From assembly GCA_032718475.1 (NCBI GenBank), contig JAUCBJ010006665.1, positions 28,953 through 92,952 of the forward strand: DNA of 64,000 nucleotides, read 5' to 3'. The notes beneath the pieces were generated by a model. The model saw only the letters and a program-made list of their open reading frames with translations, had not been told where the DNA came from and searched no databases. Shown piece by piece: positions 12,601-22,975 of this stretch. The position numbers were made by a program, and so were the translations under genes. The DNA is from Nemertoderma westbladi (lineage: Eukaryota > Xenacoelomorpha > Nemertodermatida > Nemertodermatidae). The first letter of the stretch is position 1; every line of letters starts with the position of its first letter.

Positions 12601-15600
12601 GTGAGTGCCGACTTGTAAATCAAGTGAGTGCCGACTTCCAAATCTAGTGAGTGCCGACTTGTAAACCAAGTGAGTACCGACTTGTAAACGAAGTGAGTGC
12701 CGACTTGTAAACGAAGTCCGACTTGTGAACCAAGTGAGTGCCGACTTGTAAACGAAGTGAGTGCCGACTTGTGAACCAAGTGAATGCCGACTTGTAAACC
12801 ACGTAAGTACCGAATTCTAAATCAAGTGAGTGCCGTATTGTAAACCAAGTGAGTGCCGACTTGTAAATCAAGTGAGTGCCGACTTCCAAATCAAGTGAGT
12901 GCCGACTTGTAACCCAAGTGAGTACCGACTTGTAAACGAAGTGAGTGCCGACTTGTAAACGAAGTGAGTGCCGACTTGTGAACCAAGTGAGTGCCGACTT
13001 GTAAACGAAGTGAGTGCCGACTTGTGAACCAAGTGATTGCCGACTTGTAAACCACGTGAGTACCGAATTCTAAATCAAGTGAGTGCCGTATTGTAAACCA
13101 AGTGAGTGCCGACTTGTAAACGAAGTGAGTGCCGACTTGTGAACCAAGTGAGTGCCGACTTGTGAGCGAAGTGAGTGCCGACTTGTGAACCAAGTGATTG
13201 CCAACTTGTAAACCACGTGAGTGCCGACTTGTAAACGAAGTGAGTGCCGACTTGTGAACCAAGTGAGTGCCGACTTGTAAGCGAAGTGAGTGCCGACTTG
13301 TGAACCAAGTGATTGCCAACTTGTAAACCACGTGAGTGCCGACTTGTAAACGAAGTGAGTGCCGACTTGTGAACCAAGTGAGTGCCGACTTGTAAACGAA
13401 GTGAGTGGCGACTTGTGAACCAAGTGAGTGCCGACTTGTAAGCGAAGTGAGTGCCGACTTGTGAACCAAGTGATTGCCGACTTGTAAGCGAAGTGAGTGC
13501 AGACTTGTGAACCAAGTGATTGCCAACTTGTAAACCACGTGAGTGCCGACTTGTAAGCGAAGTGAGTGTCGACTTGTGAACCAAGTGATTGCCGACTTGT
13601 AAACCACGTGAGTGCCGACTTGTAAGCGAAGTGAGTGCCGACTTGTGAACCAAGTGATTGCCAACTTGTAAACCACGTGAGTGCCGACTTGTAAACGAAG
13701 TGAGTGCCGACTTGTGAACCAAGTGAGTGCCGACTTGTAAGCGATGTGAGTGCCGACTTGTGAACCAAGTGATTGCCGACTTGTAAGCGAAGTGAGTGCG
13801 ACTTGTGAACCAAGTGATTGCCAACTTGTAAACCACGTGAGTGCCGACTTGTAAGCGAAGTGAGTGCCGACTTGTGAACCAAGTGAGTGCCGACCTGAAA
13901 GCGATGTGAGTGCCGACTTGTGAACCAAGTGATTGTCGACTTGTAAGCGAAGTGAGTGCGACTTGTGAACCAAGTGATTGCTAACTTGTAAACCACGTGA
14001 GTGCCGACTTGTAAGCGAAGTGAGTGCCGACTTGTGAACCAAGTGATTGCCAACTTGTAAACTACGTGAGTGCCGACTTCTAAATCAATTGAGTGCCAAC
14101 TTGTAAACCAAGTGAGTACCGACTTGTAAACCAAGTGAGTGCCGAATTGTAAACGAAGTGAGTGCCGACTTGTGAACCAAGTGAGTGCCGACTTGTAAGC
14201 GAAGTGAGTGCCGACTTGTGAACCAAGTGAGTGCCGACTTATAAGCGAAGTGAGTGCCGACTTGTGAATCAAGTGAGTGCCGACTTGTAAGCGAAGTGAG
14301 TGCCGACTTGTGAACCAAGTAATTGCCAACTTGTAAACCACGTGAGTGCCGACTTCTAAATTAAGTGACTGCCGGGTTGTGAACCAAGTGAGTGCCGACT
14401 TGTAAGCGAAGTGAGTGCCGACTTGTGAACCAAGTGATTGCCAACTTGTAAACCACGTGAGTGCCGACTTCTAAATTAAGTGAGTGCCGGGTTATGAACC
14501 AAGTGAGTGCCGACTTGTAAGCGAAGTGAGTGGCGACTTGTGAATCAAGTGAGTGCCGACTTGTAAGCGAAGTGAGTACCGACTTGTGAACCAAGTGATT
14601 GCCAACTTGTAAACCACGTGGGTGCCGACTTCTAAATTAAGTGAGTGCCGGGTTGTGAACCAAGTGAGTGCCGACTTGTAAGCGAAGTGAGTGCCGACTT
14701 GTGAACCAAGTGATTGCCAACTTGTAAACCACGTGAGTGCCGACTTCTAAATTAAGTGAGTGCCGGGTTGTGAACCAAGTGAGTGCCGACTTGTAAACGA
14801 AGTGAGTGCCGACTTGTGAACCAAGTGATTGCCGACTTGTAAACCAGGTGAGTGCCGACTTGTAAACGAAGTGAGTGCCGACTTGTGAACCAAGTGAGTG
14901 CCGACTTGTAAGCGATGTGAGTGCCGACTTGTGAACCAAGTGATTGCCGACTTGTAAGCGAAGTGAGTGCGACTTGTGAACCAAGTGATTGCCAACTTGT
15001 AAACCACGTGAGTGCCGACTTGTAAGCGAAGTGAGTGCCGACTTGTGAACCAAGTGAGTGCCGACCTGAAAGCGATGTGAGTGCCGACTTGTGAACCAAG
15101 TGATTGCCGACTTGTAAGCGAAGTGAGTGCGACTTGTGAACCAAGTGATTGCCAACTTGTAAACCACGTGAGTGCCGACTTGTAAGCGAAGTGAGTGCCG
15201 ACTTGTGAACCAAGTGATTGCCAACTTGTAAACTACGTGAGTGCCGACTTCTAAATCAATTGAGTGCCAACTTGTAAACCAAGTGAGTACCGACTTGTAA
15301 ACCAAGTGAGTGCCGAATTGTAAACGAAGTGAGTGCCGACTTGTGAACCAAGTGAGTGCCGACTTGTAAGCGAAGTGAGTGCCGACTTGTGAACCAAGTG
15401 AGTGCCGACTTGTAAGCGAAGTGAGTGCCGACTTGTGAATCAAGTTAGTGCCGACTTGTAAGCGAAGTGAGTGCCGACTTGTGAACCAAGTAATTGCCAA
15501 CTTGTAAACCACGTGAGTGCCGACTTCTAAATTAAGTGACTGCCGGGTTGTGAACCAAGTGAGTGCCGACTTGTAAGCGAAGTGAGTGCCGACTTGTGAA

Positions 15601-18600
15601 CCAAGTGATTGCCAACTTGTAAACCACGTGAGTGCCGACTTCTAAATTAAGTGAGTGCCGGGTTATGAACCAAGTGAGTGCCGACTTGTAAGCGAAGTGA
15701 GTGCCGACTTGTGAATCAAGTGAGTGCCGACTTGTAAGCGAAGTGAGTGTCGACTTGTGAACCAAGTGATTGCCAACTTGTAAATCACGTGAGTGCCGAC
15801 TTCTAAATTAAGTGAGTGCCGGGTTGTGAACCAAGTGAGTGCCGACTTGTAAGCGAAGTGAGTGCCGACTTGTGAACCAAGTGATTGCCAACTTGTAATC
15901 CACGTGAGTGCCGACTTCTAAATTAAGTGAGTGCCGGGTTGTGAACCAAGTGAGTGCCGACTTGTAAACGAAGTGAGTGCCAACTTGTGAATCAAGTGAG
16001 TCCCGACTTGTAAGCGAAGTGAGTGCCGACTTGTGAACCAAGTGATTGCCAACTTGTAAACCAGGTGAGTGCCGACTTGTAAACGAAGTGAGTGCCGACT
16101 TGTGAACCAAGTGAGTGCCGACTTGTAAGCGATGTGAGTGCCGACTTGTGAACCAAGTGATTGCCGACTTGTAAGCGAAGTGAGTGCGACTTGTGAACCA
16201 AGTGATTGCCAACTTGTAAACCACGTGAGTGCCGACTTGTAAGCGAAGTGAGTGCCGACTTGTGAACCAAGTGAGTGCCGACCTGAAAGCGATGTGAGTG
16301 CCGACTTGTGAACCAAGTGATTGCCGACTTGTAAGCGAAGTGAGTGCGACTTGTGAACCAAGTGATTGCCAACTTGTAAACCACGTGAGTGCCGACTTGT
16401 AAGCGAAGTGAGTGCCGACTTGTGAACCAAGTGATTGCCAACTTGTAAACTACGTGAGTGCCGACTTCTAAATCAATTGAGTGCCAACTTGTAAACCAAG
16501 TGAGTACCGACTTGTAAACCAAGTGAGTGCCGAATTGTAAACGAAGTGAGTGCCGACTTGTGAACCAAGTGAGTGCCGACTTGTAAGCGAAGTGAGTGCC
16601 GACTTGTGAACCAAGTGAGTGCCGACTTGTAAGCGAAGTGAGTGCCGACTTGTGAATCAAGTTAGTGCCGACTTGTAAGCGAAGTGAGTGCCGACTTGTG
16701 AACCAAGTAATTGCCAACTTGTAAACCACGTGAGTGCCGACTTCTAAATTAAGTGACTGCCGGGTTGTGAACCAAGTGAGTGCCGACTTGTAAGCGAAGT
16801 GAGTGCCGACTTGTGAACCAAGTGATTGCCAACTTGTAAACCACGTGAGTGCCGACTTCTAAATTAAGTGAGTGCCGGGTTATGAACCAAGTGAGTGCCG
16901 ACTTGTAAGCGAAGTGAGTGCCGACTTGTGAATCAAGTGAGTGCCGACTTGTAAGCGAAGTGAGTGCCGACTTGTGAACCAAGTGATTGCCAACTTGTAA
17001 ATCACGTGAGTGCCGACTTCTAAATTAAGTGAGTGCCGGGTTGTGAACCAAGTGAGTGCCGACTTGTAAGCGAAGTGAGTGCCGACTTGTGAACCAAGTG
17101 ATTGCCAACTTGTAATCCACGTGAGTGCCGACTTCTAAATTAAGTGAGTGCCGGGTTGTGAACCAAGTGAGTGCCGACTTGTAAACGAAGTGAGTGCCAA
17201 CTTGTGAATCAAGTGAGTCCCGACTTGTAAGCGAAGTGAGTGCCGACTTGTGAACCAAGTGATTGCCAACTTGTAAACTACGTGAGTGCCGACTTCTAAA
17301 TTAAGTGAGTGCCGGGTTGTGAACCAAGTGAGTGCCGACTTGTAAACGAAGTGAGTGCCAACTTGTAAACCAAGTGAGTGCCGATTAAAATAAATAAATG
17401 TGTGGTCGACTCTTACCAGCTCGTACAGGCCGGAATCTTGGAGACGCGAAACGCTCCATCATAGAGACAGTGACTGCACATGAGCCGAGGATGAAGATGA
17501 GCACGAGATAGGCGGTACGAGCCGCCTTGGCGCAGTAGAACCCGTAATAGAGCCAGGGTATAAACGAACCAACAATAAGCACTGCAATGCCCGTGTAATC
17601 CAATCTGTAAGCAAAACGTAGAACGAAAAATTCGGTTATAGATTTACTTTCATTTTATGTTTGTATACTTTAATTTTCCGAAATTAATTAATACAAAAAT
17701 ATATTTAGTTAAAATTAAAATAAAGTAGAAATAAAGAAGATAATTATACTAGTATCGGTTATATTAGTGTATTCTACTACGTAGTTAAAGATTTATAGAT
17801 TTATTACAGACTTACTTGCAGAAGAGTTTGGAGACCTGCCGACTGTGACAGTAAACTGTGTGGAACAGCCAACTAAAACCCAGACAGATGATGGCAGATA
17901 TAAAGAAAGCAATGAACACGACACTGTCCTGCCATTTAAACGTGTCCGGAGCACCAAATATAAAGTAAATCGTTGTGCAGATCATAAAGAGAAAACCTAT
18001 AAAACAAATATAGATAACTGATTATAGGACATTTTGATGAATAACTTAAACATTTCCATACAACTTTTATATATATAACTAATCAATGTAATCAATATAC
18101 AGTATAAGGACTAGGAGGTGTATAAGGAGGTGAAAAATTAAGTTTCTCAAAATGCAACGTGATAATATATTCTGAAAGTTCAGATTTGTAGAATTCAGCG
18201 CACACCGCATGGTCTCTTTTTTTTCATATTTTGGCCATTTTTCTGTATATTGCGCCTTAAAATGTTTTTTGCTGTCTATTATTACTTTAATACTCCTCAG
18301 TACTATTCCCTCAGTACTAGAAACCACTTGTACTTTGAATAAGCCATTAGACGTCCAAGCTAAAGCTAGGGGGTCGATGTCGGGGGGGGGGGGGGGGGGG
18401 GGGGGGTGTATTGTTTCAAAAATAAGACGTTTGACGACTTTACAGAAAGAATTCATCATCACGTTGAGATTTTAAGGATGCTAAACAAATTTAAATAGTA
18501 TTTAACAGATTGACACACTGATGAGCCCCAGTCTGTGGGCCCCCAGTAAACTTACCGAGAAGATGAGTCCAAATGTTACCGGTTTCCGTATGTAACCGGA

Positions 18601-19355
18601 ATATCGAGCCGAAACACTTCCGGAATGACGGCATCGGAGGCCGGTGATGGTGCCATAGATAGTCGTTATCTCTCAGCCAATCAGGAAGCGCGTCGAACGC
18701 AATCAGCCGCCATTCCTTGGCCTTCTCCGTGGCTTTGTGACACGCCTCCCTCGCCCTATCCTGTGCATGCGTACAGACGTCCCTCGCTTTGTCTTTACTG
18801 CGGGAGATCATATCTCTTGCTAAACCCAACGGTGTGTGTTCTCCCTCGATAACCGAAACAGACGGGGACCCATTGAATAGTTGACAACTCTATAAAAAAA
18901 AAGAATATGTACCTCAAAGAACAGTTAAAAAAACAATAGAATATAATGTTAAATTGTACATGCATATTGAATGTCTGAGAAATCAAAAACAGCAGCCCCA
19001 AATGCAAATCAAATCTATAGTTATTGCCACAAAATGAGACGCTATATTTTTGGGCCTACTGGCATATAAGTAACATATGTTTTGTTTATTTGCCAAATTT
19101 CCCTGTCATCACACCCATAATTCAACCGGTTTGTAATTTCTACTCGAATTTTACGTATCTTATGGTCAGTCTCTTGAAACTGACGCCCGTAATTCTAAGA
19201 AATTAACTTACTTCAGTATAACGACAGAAGCAGTGACCGCACCGGCAGTCTACCGGTAGTAATGGAGACAGTTCGTCGTACAATATAAACTCGTCGTGCT
19301 CGTCGCCCTCACAGGAGCAACTGCAGTCGCAGTACTCACTGCTGTCCTGGTCCAT
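3574..19355 (-). CDS. AdipoR: Adiponectin receptor (PAQR family), six-exon gene
   Basis: A seven-TM adiponectin/progestin-Q receptor, a zinc-dependent ceramidase-type membrane protein with its N-terminus in the cytosol. The coding exons on the minus strand are 19355-19212, 18889-18556, 17996-17816, 17604-17417, 5138-4945 and 3690-3574. They join in phase to 385 residues, close to human AdipoR1/2 (375/386). All donors are GTAAG/GTGAGT and all acceptors AG. Conserved family stretches are DWLRDNDYL and HRPPMPSFR before TM1, HTETGNIWTHLLG entering TM1, SWLFHTVYCHS, LDYTG and PERFFPGK. The zinc ligands of the family are present: His205, His351 and His355 (SHQFFH), with the partner Asp222. The first 48 residues are odd, acidic and cysteine-rich (CDCSCSCEGDE). 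Intron 4 is 12.3 kb of mostly tandem repeats; the others are 0.2-1.3 kb. Further 5' UTR exons are unknown. Confidence 0.95.
3834..3916. repeat. C-tract repeat in AdipoR intron 5, inverted partner at 4824-4882
   Basis: About five repeats of ggacacttccccccc with one (C)16 tract at 3854-3869. The same unit appears inverted at 4824-4882 (ggaagtgtccggggggg with a (G)22 run at 4824-4845). The two arms could pair across about 0.9 kb of intron 5. Confidence 0.75.
4063..4183. repeat. Three-copy tandem repeat with GC-rich hairpin
   Basis: About 37-bp unit, three copies plus a decayed fourth. Each contains gggggctgccgccccc, a self-complementary hairpin, followed by an accccgcttatttt spacer. It lies inside AdipoR intron 5. 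Confidence 0.75.
4824..4882. repeat. (G)22 tract plus inverted copies of the 3834 repeat
   Basis: A 22-nt G homopolymer followed by two ggaagtgtccgggg-type units, the reverse complement of the array at 3834-3916. Located about 60 bp downstream (minus strand) of the exon 5 donor. Confidence 0.75.
4945..5138 (-). CDS. AdipoR: AdipoR exon 5
   Basis: Encodes residues 283-347 (TFIALGLSG to the PERFFPGK motif). It begins in phase 1 at a tttag acceptor and ends at a GTGAGT donor. Its first 28 nt together with the acceptor are the unit amplified in the neighbouring minisatellite. This gene-proximal copy is chosen because only it runs on into the rest of the exon. Confidence 0.9.
5111..6877. repeat. 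45/46/50-bp minisatellite copied from an exon-intron junction
   Basis: About 38 head-to-tail copies. On the minus (sense) strand each copy holds the last ~17 nt of AdipoR intron 4 (ttatcttacatttag, or the variant ending attatag) plus the first 28 nt of exon 5 (gaacattcattgctctgggt and on). Three length classes are visible: 45 bp (aaatgtaag), 46 bp (ataatgtaag) and about 50 bp (an extra aact). Identity is near complete apart from these indels and rare substitutions. The array merges into the exon at 5138 and stops abruptly at a dispersed repeat at 6880-6893. Confidence 0.95.
6893..7012 (+). repeat. Dispersed repeat, GGGCGAGCCACGAAG family
   Basis: Starts gggcgagccacgaagttggc and ends ataacttcgtcggattta. 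A reverse-strand copy with the same order of words (gttgtcgtcg microsatellite, ctaataactt-gtcggattta) lies at 22790-22972. Related heads occur at 23437, 24137, 24212 and, inverted, at 43530-43553. Confidence 0.65.
7622..12571. repeat. 2475-bp higher-order repeat, two tandem copies
   Basis: 7622-10096 and 10097-12571 are near-identical. They share rare marks such as gactttgagtgccgac (a 14-bp shortened unit near 10078 and 12553) and the single change gagtaccgactgg at 8501 and 10976. Inside each copy a 492-bp sub-repeat recurs (for example 7906 and 8398; 10381 and 10873). Confidence 0.88.
14041..17377. repeat. 1171/1217-bp higher-order repeat, about three copies
   Basis: The diagnostic words aactacgtgagtgccgactt and aatcaattgag recur at about 14060, 15231 and 16448, i.e. 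spacings of 1171 and 1217 bp. The difference is 46 bp, exactly two 23-bp units. This block uses the gtaagcga and gggttgtgaacc variants, unlike the 2475-bp block. Confidence 0.85.
17417..17604 (-). CDS. AdipoR: AdipoR exon 4
   Basis: Encodes residues 220-283 (LDYTGIAVLIVGSF, then the ERFASPRFRPVRAG end), TM3-TM4 of the family. The acceptor is gcttacag and the donor GTAAGA in phase 1. If intron 4 were retained, translation would stop after about ten codons, before the satellite. Confidence 0.93.
17816..17996 (-). CDS. AdipoR: AdipoR exon 3
   Basis: Encodes residues 160-220, with the family's SWLFHTVYCHS motif (zinc ligand His205). The acceptor is ttttatag and the donor GTAAGT in phase 2. Flanked by short introns of 559 and 211 bp. 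Confidence 0.93.
18382..18406 (+). repeat. (G)25 homopolymer in AdipoR intron 2
   Basis: Uninterrupted run of 25 G. On the transcribed RNA (minus strand) it is a C tract lying midway in the 559-bp intron. Confidence 0.85.
18556..18889 (-). CDS. AdipoR: AdipoR exon 2
   Basis: Encodes residues 49-160: a basic/acidic helical stretch (RSKDKARDVCTHAQDRARE) and then the strongly conserved pre-TM1 block ending THLLG. The acceptor is a T-rich tract ending atag and the donor GTAAGT in phase 1. Confidence 0.93.
19212..19355 (-). CDS. AdipoR: AdipoR exon 1 (first coding exon)
   Basis: Exactly 48 codons from ATG to a GAA|GTAAGT donor. It is poorly conserved but open, in phase with exon 2, and rich in Cys, Asp and Glu. 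An upstream in-frame ATG was not seen. The start is inferred from frame and donor quality, not from homology. Confidence 0.72.
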
Positions 19356-19655
19356 ACCCACCCGTGCAAAAAGGGGAAACACAGAGGAAACACCGAAGTA
19401 TTAGCGCAAATGCGCTAATACTTGCTGTCTATTGGCCCATCCGATGGTACGATATAACTTGGCACACGTAGTGAAAACGATAGGGTGGGGTGGGGGGGTT
19501 ACTATACGCGGTTGGAGTTACACACTTAGATTGAATGGGAATATCTGGCATACAACTGAACATCATTCATACTGTAAACATCGCTAGTAAATCGTACTAC
19601 TGCTACTACCACACTGTCGGCAATAGACTTAGCATTATATTATATCACATATTAA

Positions 19656-19815
19656 GAATGCTATGCCGGCTTATCGGCAAAGTTGCGACTCCACAACTCC
19701 CTACCCCTACCCCCATGACTTTCGTTAGAGTATCAGCCCCTTCAAGAGCAGTGACCTTTACGAGGCGTTTCAACAAGTCAGGAGGGGCTGTCCCTCCACC
19801 ATGCTTATTCACTTC
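19656..19815. repeat. Dispersed repeat shared with 42851-42975
   Basis: Both copies begin aagaatgctatgccgg and continue through cacaactc, gactttcg, gagattat/gagtatca, aagaacagtg/aagagcagtg and gaggcgt. A third, weaker relative lies at about 62516-62630. No coding sense. Confidence 0.6.
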
Positions 19816-19899
19816 ATGAGGAGCCATACAATGATCTGACCTGGCGGCAAAGGCAATGTCTTTCAAAGCGGAAGCGGCTCCGTTCAAGTATAAAGGGTT

Positions 19900-20225
19900 T
19901 CCTCCCTTCCCCACTTACGTATCCTAAGGCATCCTTCACCTGGATTCCGAATCCATAATCCCAAGTAGCAGAAGTTATCCACCTGCTCAAACATGGCATC
20001 CTTTGAGCTTAAGCTCATACGATCAGACATTTCCTGGAGACTCTCAAAGTTACATGTCAAAAATGTTGTGTTTTTTGGAGTTAACAAAAATTCCAACACC
20101 AGACGCTGTCTGACCCAATAGTAGTGATTTTGTCACAGTACTTCTAAGTTATCATCAAAGTCTATACCAGTTTTCATCGACTTTGATCATAGGCCTTGAA
20201 GAAGTCAAGAAATATAACATGTACA
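19900..20225 (-). pseudogene. Degenerate LINE reverse transcriptase fragment
   Basis: Minus-strand frames read EQVDNFCYLGLWI, matching the post-palm FxYLGxxI motif of LINE reverse transcriptases, and further upstream a DFFKAYD-like palm motif A remnant at about 20180. Frames are broken by several stops. It is cut off at the foldback element beginning at 20231. Confidence 0.55.
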
Positions 20226-20230
20226 GTTGT

Positions 20231-21662
20231 AGGCGGTGCGTTTTTTACTTTTTATTAGATTTCATTGTTCTACCGGTGCGCAAAAGTTGCCAAATGGTAA
20301 AAAAAAATGAGGCAAAAAAATTTCTCTAAATTTCATCAATATCTTGACGTACCCCAAGGGGGTAGAAATTTTGAGCCTTCGCGATGCACCACAATGAAAC
20401 TTATAACAATATAACAATAACACATTGATGAAATATCAATGACTCAAGAAAGAACTTCCTACATGCATCAAATGTCATCAAATGGGTCCAAACTAAGTTA
20501 GATACCAAAATTCTAATTTTGGGATTAAGGGAACTAGTGCAACAGGGTGCAACCCTTTGGCGCAAGTGACCCTTATTCTCAATTTTCGCGATGGTCATCT
20601 TTTAGTTCTCCTACGGCATTAATATTATGCTCATTAGAACCGAAATGACCGATTTAGTGGGGGTAGACACCATCAAAACAAGCGTAGAGCGAATAGTTCT
20701 TGAGATTCGCAGAAAAGGGAAGTCCGGCACAAGTCTACATTACCGCCATGATGCGATATGGACAAATTCACTAAAAATGATACTTTGAATTATCTCAAGG
20801 CATCAAAAATAACACATCAATGCAACGAATTGATTTAGTGTATACAGACACCTTCGGAATGAAAGAGTAGTTAGTTCTCTTAGTTCTCTATAGTTCTATG
20901 ATTAGTTCTCTATAGTTTTTATACAAAATGTCTGTCTCTCTACAAAATGTCTCAATTTAAAGCATCAATTGGTGGACATACTCTTGACATTTTGTCACAA
21001 GAACACAAGAACTAATGACTCTACTCTTATTTTGAAGGTGTCTACACCCACTACATCGATCATTTCTGTGATGTGTCTATTCTTGGTTCCTTGAGATAAT
21101 TCAAAATAAATTTTTTTGAGGATTTGTCCATATCGCATCAAGGCGGTAATGTAGACTTGTGCCGGACTTCACATTTTCTGCGATATTTCAAGAACTATTC
21201 GCTCTACGCTTGTTTTGAAGTTGTCTACCCCCACTAAATCGGCCATTGCGGTTCTAATGAGCATAATATTAATGCAGTAGGAGAACTAAAAGTTGTCAAT
21301 CGTAAGAATTGAGAATAAGAGTCACTTGCGCCCAAGGGCAGGTTGTAGCCATGTGCCTGTGGCACTAGTTCCCTTAATCCAAAAATTAAAATTTTGGTAT
21401 CTAACTAAGTTTGGACCCATTTGATGACATTTGATGCATGCAGGAAGTTCTTTCTTGGGTCATTGATCTTTAATCCATGCGTTATATTGTTATAACATTC
21501 ATTGTGGTACATCGCGAAGACTCAAAATTTCAACCCCGTTGGGATCCGTGAAGATATAGACGAAATTTATATAATTGTTATTACCTTAATTTTTTACAAT
21601 TTGGCAACTTTTGTGCACCGGTAAAAAATGAAATCGAAAAAAGTAAAAAACGCACCGCCCGA
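20231..21662. mobile_element. Foldback element, 1.4 kb near-palindrome
   Basis: Termini ggcggtgcgttttttacttt and its exact inverse at 21640-21659. The arms stay complementary for about 650-700 bp (for example 20690-20760 against 21115-21215), with a small loop around 20880-21000. Each arm also carries an internal near-duplicate of about 175 bp (gtagacacc words at about 20664 and 20845). No open frame of note. Target-site duplication not resolved. The left flank is the LINE remnant. Confidence 0.8.
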
Positions 21663-22011
21663 AGTACAGCCCAATGTCTGTTTTTCTTTTTTCATACTTC
21701 TTCGACAACTCTTCTAAGCCCCAAAACGGAACAGTGGATCATCCCACAAGGATCATTTGTAAATCACATTATTAGTAAATCGTGCGCGACGCACGGTAAT
21801 ATGTCACAGTCGCGAAAAATATATAGAAAAAAAAAAAGAAATACTAACCTATTTGCCAATGATAATAATTACGAAATAGTTAAACTTGTAAAAAACAGTC
21901 AGGTAGCAAATGCGAATACGAAGAGGTACTAAATGTTATAATAAACAGCTGCGAATGATACATGTACACTGCTGGAACTAACATACTACAATGCTCCTAC
22001 AGACACGAAGT

Positions 22012-22975
22012 GGGGCCTTCGCGCAGCACGTGAAATGAGTTAATGCTAAGTATCAACTCGAAAGGATTATAAAAACATAGGAGAAGATTTTCCCGGAAAA
22101 CGTTAACCCTCTAGCGGGAGACTGGGTAACTGAAGAAGGAAGGATTAGTTTCCCTACAAAGCCACAGCCTATGGTCTATTACATATCTACCAAGTTTCCG
22201 ATTGACGGATCATAAATAACGAAATGTTGGAAGGTTTTCACTTTCATACATTTAGCCCTCTAGCGGCATATTAAAGAACTATGGATCGATCACCTTCCTC
22301 ACAAAGACGAGGCATGTGGTCTAGTACATACCGGTACTGTATATTCCAAAATTCAGCTTAAATAGATTAAGATCAAGGAATTTGCGAAGGTTATCACTTT
22401 CCTACATTTCGCCCTCTAGCGGCAGACTCGAAAACTCCGGACCGATTACTGTCCACACAAAGACTTAGGATGTCTTCTAGTACATATATGACAAGTTTCA
22501 GCGTAATCAGATCATAAACAACTAAATGGAAGAATAATTTCACATTCGGGACATTTCGCCCTCTAGCGGCAGACTGGAGAACTGCAGACAGATTAGCCTC
22601 CTTTGAAATTTACAGCTAATGGTCTAGTACATACTTCCCAAGTTTCAGCTTAAACGGATTAAAAGCAAAGAAATGGGTGGCCATTTAATGTTTAGACATG
22701 TGGCCCTCTAGCGGGAGACCATTGCACTGATGGTGTCTGAAAGTCTCTCAAAAATCTCAACTTTTGCTCATATTGATACCTACAAATTTTCAACTTGGCA
22801 GCTTTAAATCCGACAAAGTTATTAGCATGTCAAAATCGTAACGACGACGACAACGACGACGACGACGACGACAACGACGACGACGACGACGACAACTATT
22901 TGCATAAATTGACCCACCCCCTAACAGTGTCAATTCGCTAAGGCTCCGCCAACTTCGTGGCTCGCCCCACAGGCT
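22012..22975. mobile_element. Dispersed element with ~150-bp tandem repeats and ACG microsatellite
   Basis: Begins gtggggccttcgcgcagcac, a head also found inverted at 28034-28051. Then come about four tandem units of 144-152 bp, each carrying ccctctagcgg (about 22109, 22255, 22407, 22558, 22702), then a (cgacga)n tract at 22836-22895, and an end reading cttcgtggctcgccccac, the inverse of the GGGCGAGCCACGAAG head. The layout resembles the non-autonomous elements with tandem-repeat cores known from bivalves and echinoderms. That comparison is an inference. Confidence 0.55.

Larger units (their letters stand above)
7310..17377. repeat. 10 kb satellite of 23-bp units in AdipoR intron 4
   Basis: About 430 tandem units of 23 bp, beginning gagtgccgacttgtgaacca. 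Common variants are gtaaacca, gtaagcga and tctaaatca at the same position, and cacgtg where two variants meet. On the minus strand the basic unit has no stop in any frame, and because 23 is not divisible by 3 a 23-residue peptide repeat (such as HKSALTSFTSRHSLG) runs for up to 423 codons; stops come only from tctaaatca variants. I treat these frames as a by-product of the repeat. The array ends about 40 bp from the exon 4 donor. Confidence 0.95.

Noticed and set aside
7310-17377. Long minus-strand open frames (up to 423 codons) as a repeat-protein gene
   Set aside because: They follow mechanically from a stop-poor 23-bp unit, have no start context or splice logic, and lie within an intron of a well-supported gene.
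20221-21671. GTACAG as the target-site duplication of the foldback element
   Set aside because: The copies are not at equal distance from the inverted termini, so they cannot be assigned as a simple duplication.
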